A DNA stretch of 22,865 bases from positions 1-22,865 of the IMG/VR virus record IMGVR_UViG_3300035698_010789; one strand, 5' to 3'. Every line of letters starts with the position of its first letter. Positions within the stretch are counted from its first letter, which is position 1. The notes under the pieces are model-generated. The model did no database searches. It saw only the letters and a program-made list of their open reading frames with translations, and was not told the DNA's origin. Positions 21,765 to 22,865 of this stretch are shown here, in pieces. The translations under genes were made by a program, and so were the position numbers. Source of the DNA: a virus.

Positions 21765-22865
21765 TTACATCATCCAACGTTCATCTTCTTCGATGGGCTG
21801 AAATCCTGTGCTTAACGCGTTTTCACCACTATCAATGAATCCAAATGGAAGAAGATCATCTTGTATTTGCGCTTCGGTCTTTGCTCTTAGTTTATGTAGT
21901 GTATTTATATCTGTTATTTCTTTGAAATATGCTTGGCTTGTTAACCATCCAAATATTACCAAATTCATTACAAGATCGTCGTGAGATCCTGGTTCTGCTT
22001 CATACGAATTACCCTTTTTAGAAAATCTTGATAACTCTTGAATAGTTTCAAAATCGTTTATAATAAATTGGTTTTGTTCAATCAACATTTTCAACATTGA
22101 ACAACCAACCGCCTTCACGGATTTTGTAGTCCTAACACCGGTATCAGCCATTTTGCCAAAACCAGAAGAAATTCTTTTACCTTCTCGGCCTGCGCTTTCT
22201 GTATGAAGTAAACTTTCGTAACCAAAGTCCATCAAAAGAGTATCGGATACTTGAGAACCAATATCATTAATTTCAACTAAAACCAATGCTTGGTTATATG
22301 CAGTACCTACGCGATATATAATAGATGCAAAATCTATTGGAGATATGTAATTATCTCTAAAAGTACAAACCTGCCTATACGGCATTGTTGTAATATCTAT
22401 TACGTTAAACGTGGAATAATCTAAACCCTTTCCTCGGGAAACGTCAACAGTCATTGCGTATATGTGATTTTTTTCTGCTTGTGCGTATTGGCTAATACCT
22501 TCACTTGCATATAATGGTGTAGAAAACGCCAATTCTTTCAATTTGGAGCCAGAAATGAGTGTACCAGAAGATCCTAAAAATTGTCCGTTGTATTCTTGAT
22601 TAAACTTTTCTTCATCATGATCTAACGCTTCTAGTGTTTCAGTTTTCCATTTTTCGTTTCTTCCTGGTACGTCACTCCATACAACTTTTACAAACTCGTA
22701 TCCATTCGTTCCTTCTTCGGCCCCCTTACAAGTTTTCCAAAAATGGTTTAAACCGTTTGGTGTAGAGGTCATTAAAAGCTTTGTAGATTCACCCGATGAA
22801 ATAGTAGGATATACTGACGCGAAGAATTCGTCATACCCCTCAATGAAGGCTACCTCATCTAGATA
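21765..22865 (-). CDS. 17: Terminase large subunit gp17 (C-terminal part, cut by window edge)
   Basis: The frame is open to the last base, so the N-terminal Walker A region lies outside; 366 codons are visible. It begins inside the ATPase at YLDEVAFIEGYDEFFAS (Walker B region), followed by TISSGESTKLL and the coupling motif TSTPNGLNHFW. The nuclease domain follows: YAMTVDVSRGKGLDYSTF (first catalytic Asp), ALVLVEINDIGSQVSDTLL, SVKAVGCSMLKMLIEQNQFI and GSHDDLVMNLVIFGW (C-terminal catalytic Asp). This is the T4 gp17 packaging motor and headful nuclease. An apparent start at MTSTPNG (22772) is internal, since the coding frame continues upstream without a stop. Confidence 0.96.
   Translation of the reverse strand, partial: YLDEVAFIEGYDEFFASVYPTISSGESTKLLMTSTPNGLNHFWKTCKGAEEGTNGYEFVKVVWSDVPGRNEKWKTETLEALDHDEEKFNQEYNGQFLGSSGTLISGSKLKELAFSTPLYASEGISQYAQAEKNHIYAMTVDVSRGKGLDYSTFNVIDITTMPYRQVCTFRDNYISPIDFASIIYRVGTAYNQALVLVEINDIGSQVSDTLLMDFGYESLLHTESAGREGKRISSGFGKMADTGVRTTKSVKAVGCSMLKMLIEQNQFIINDFETIQELSRFSKKGNSYEAEPGSHDDLVMNLVIFGWLTSQAYFKEITDINTLHKLRAKTEAQIQDDLLPFGFIDSGENALSTGFQPIEEDERWMM

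Noticed and set aside
22770-22772. ATG (MTSTPNG) as the start of gp17
   Set aside because: The frame stays open to the window edge and encodes the expected Walker B region upstream (YLDEVAFIEG), so this Met is internal.

Overview
The window is part of the genome of a T4-like contractile-tailed phage (Straboviridae/Kyanoviridae-type 'T4 superfamily'), most likely an aquatic one. The minus-strand half carries the T4 virion gene order 17-18-19-20-(67 position)-(68 position)-21-22-23: terminase large subunit, tail sheath, tail tube, portal, two prohead-core-position proteins, prohead protease, scaffold and major capsid protein. Exact copies of the T4 late-promoter box TATAAATA lie upstream of most of these genes. 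The host cannot be read directly. The plus-strand 5-aminolevulinate synthase is of the alphaproteobacterial type, and the C4 (Shemin) route to tetrapyrroles is an alphaproteobacterial trait among bacteria, so an alphaproteobacterial host is a reasonable inference.

Layout. 1-4696 (+): 3' part of a very long collagen-like tail fibre gene with three inserted globular modules. 4700-6412 (+): a subtilisin-family serine protease directly behind the fibre gene. 6419-9911 (+): an accessory region of small genes (PD-(D/E)XK exonuclease, SWIM zinc-finger protein, several unknowns, a DUF932 protein). Four near-identical sigma70-type promoters with 17-nt spacers drive it, and it includes two genes easily missed: a 101-codon gene that appears to start at AUU (8322) and a 59-codon gene (8711). 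10012-13296 (+): a compact gene row led by hemA (5-aminolevulinate synthase), then a membrane protein, an adenylylsulfate-kinase-like P-loop kinase, an HxGH nucleotidyltransferase, a DsbA-like late-transcription DNA-binding protein and two small unknowns. The first six genes overlap or nearly abut. 13307-13384: a back-to-back pair of intrinsic terminators where the two halves converge. 13386-22865 (-): the head and tail module, ending in a terminase gene cut by the window edge.

How it fits together. The minus-strand module builds the capsid (core proteins and scaffold, protease maturation of gp23), fills it (gp17 and gp20) and makes the contractile tail (gp18, gp19). The fibre and protease probably act at the host surface or in virion maturation. 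The promoter-rich middle block looks like early, host-takeover genes. The hemA operon looks like an auxiliary metabolic cassette: ALAS makes 5-aminolevulinate from glycine and succinyl-CoA, the entry to haem, bacteriochlorophyll and cobalamin synthesis. It is linked by ATGA-type overlaps to nucleotide-activating enzymes of unknown substrate and to a late-transcription factor. This cassette is the most interesting part of the window.

No tRNA, rRNA, CRISPR array, insertion sequence or integrase was seen.
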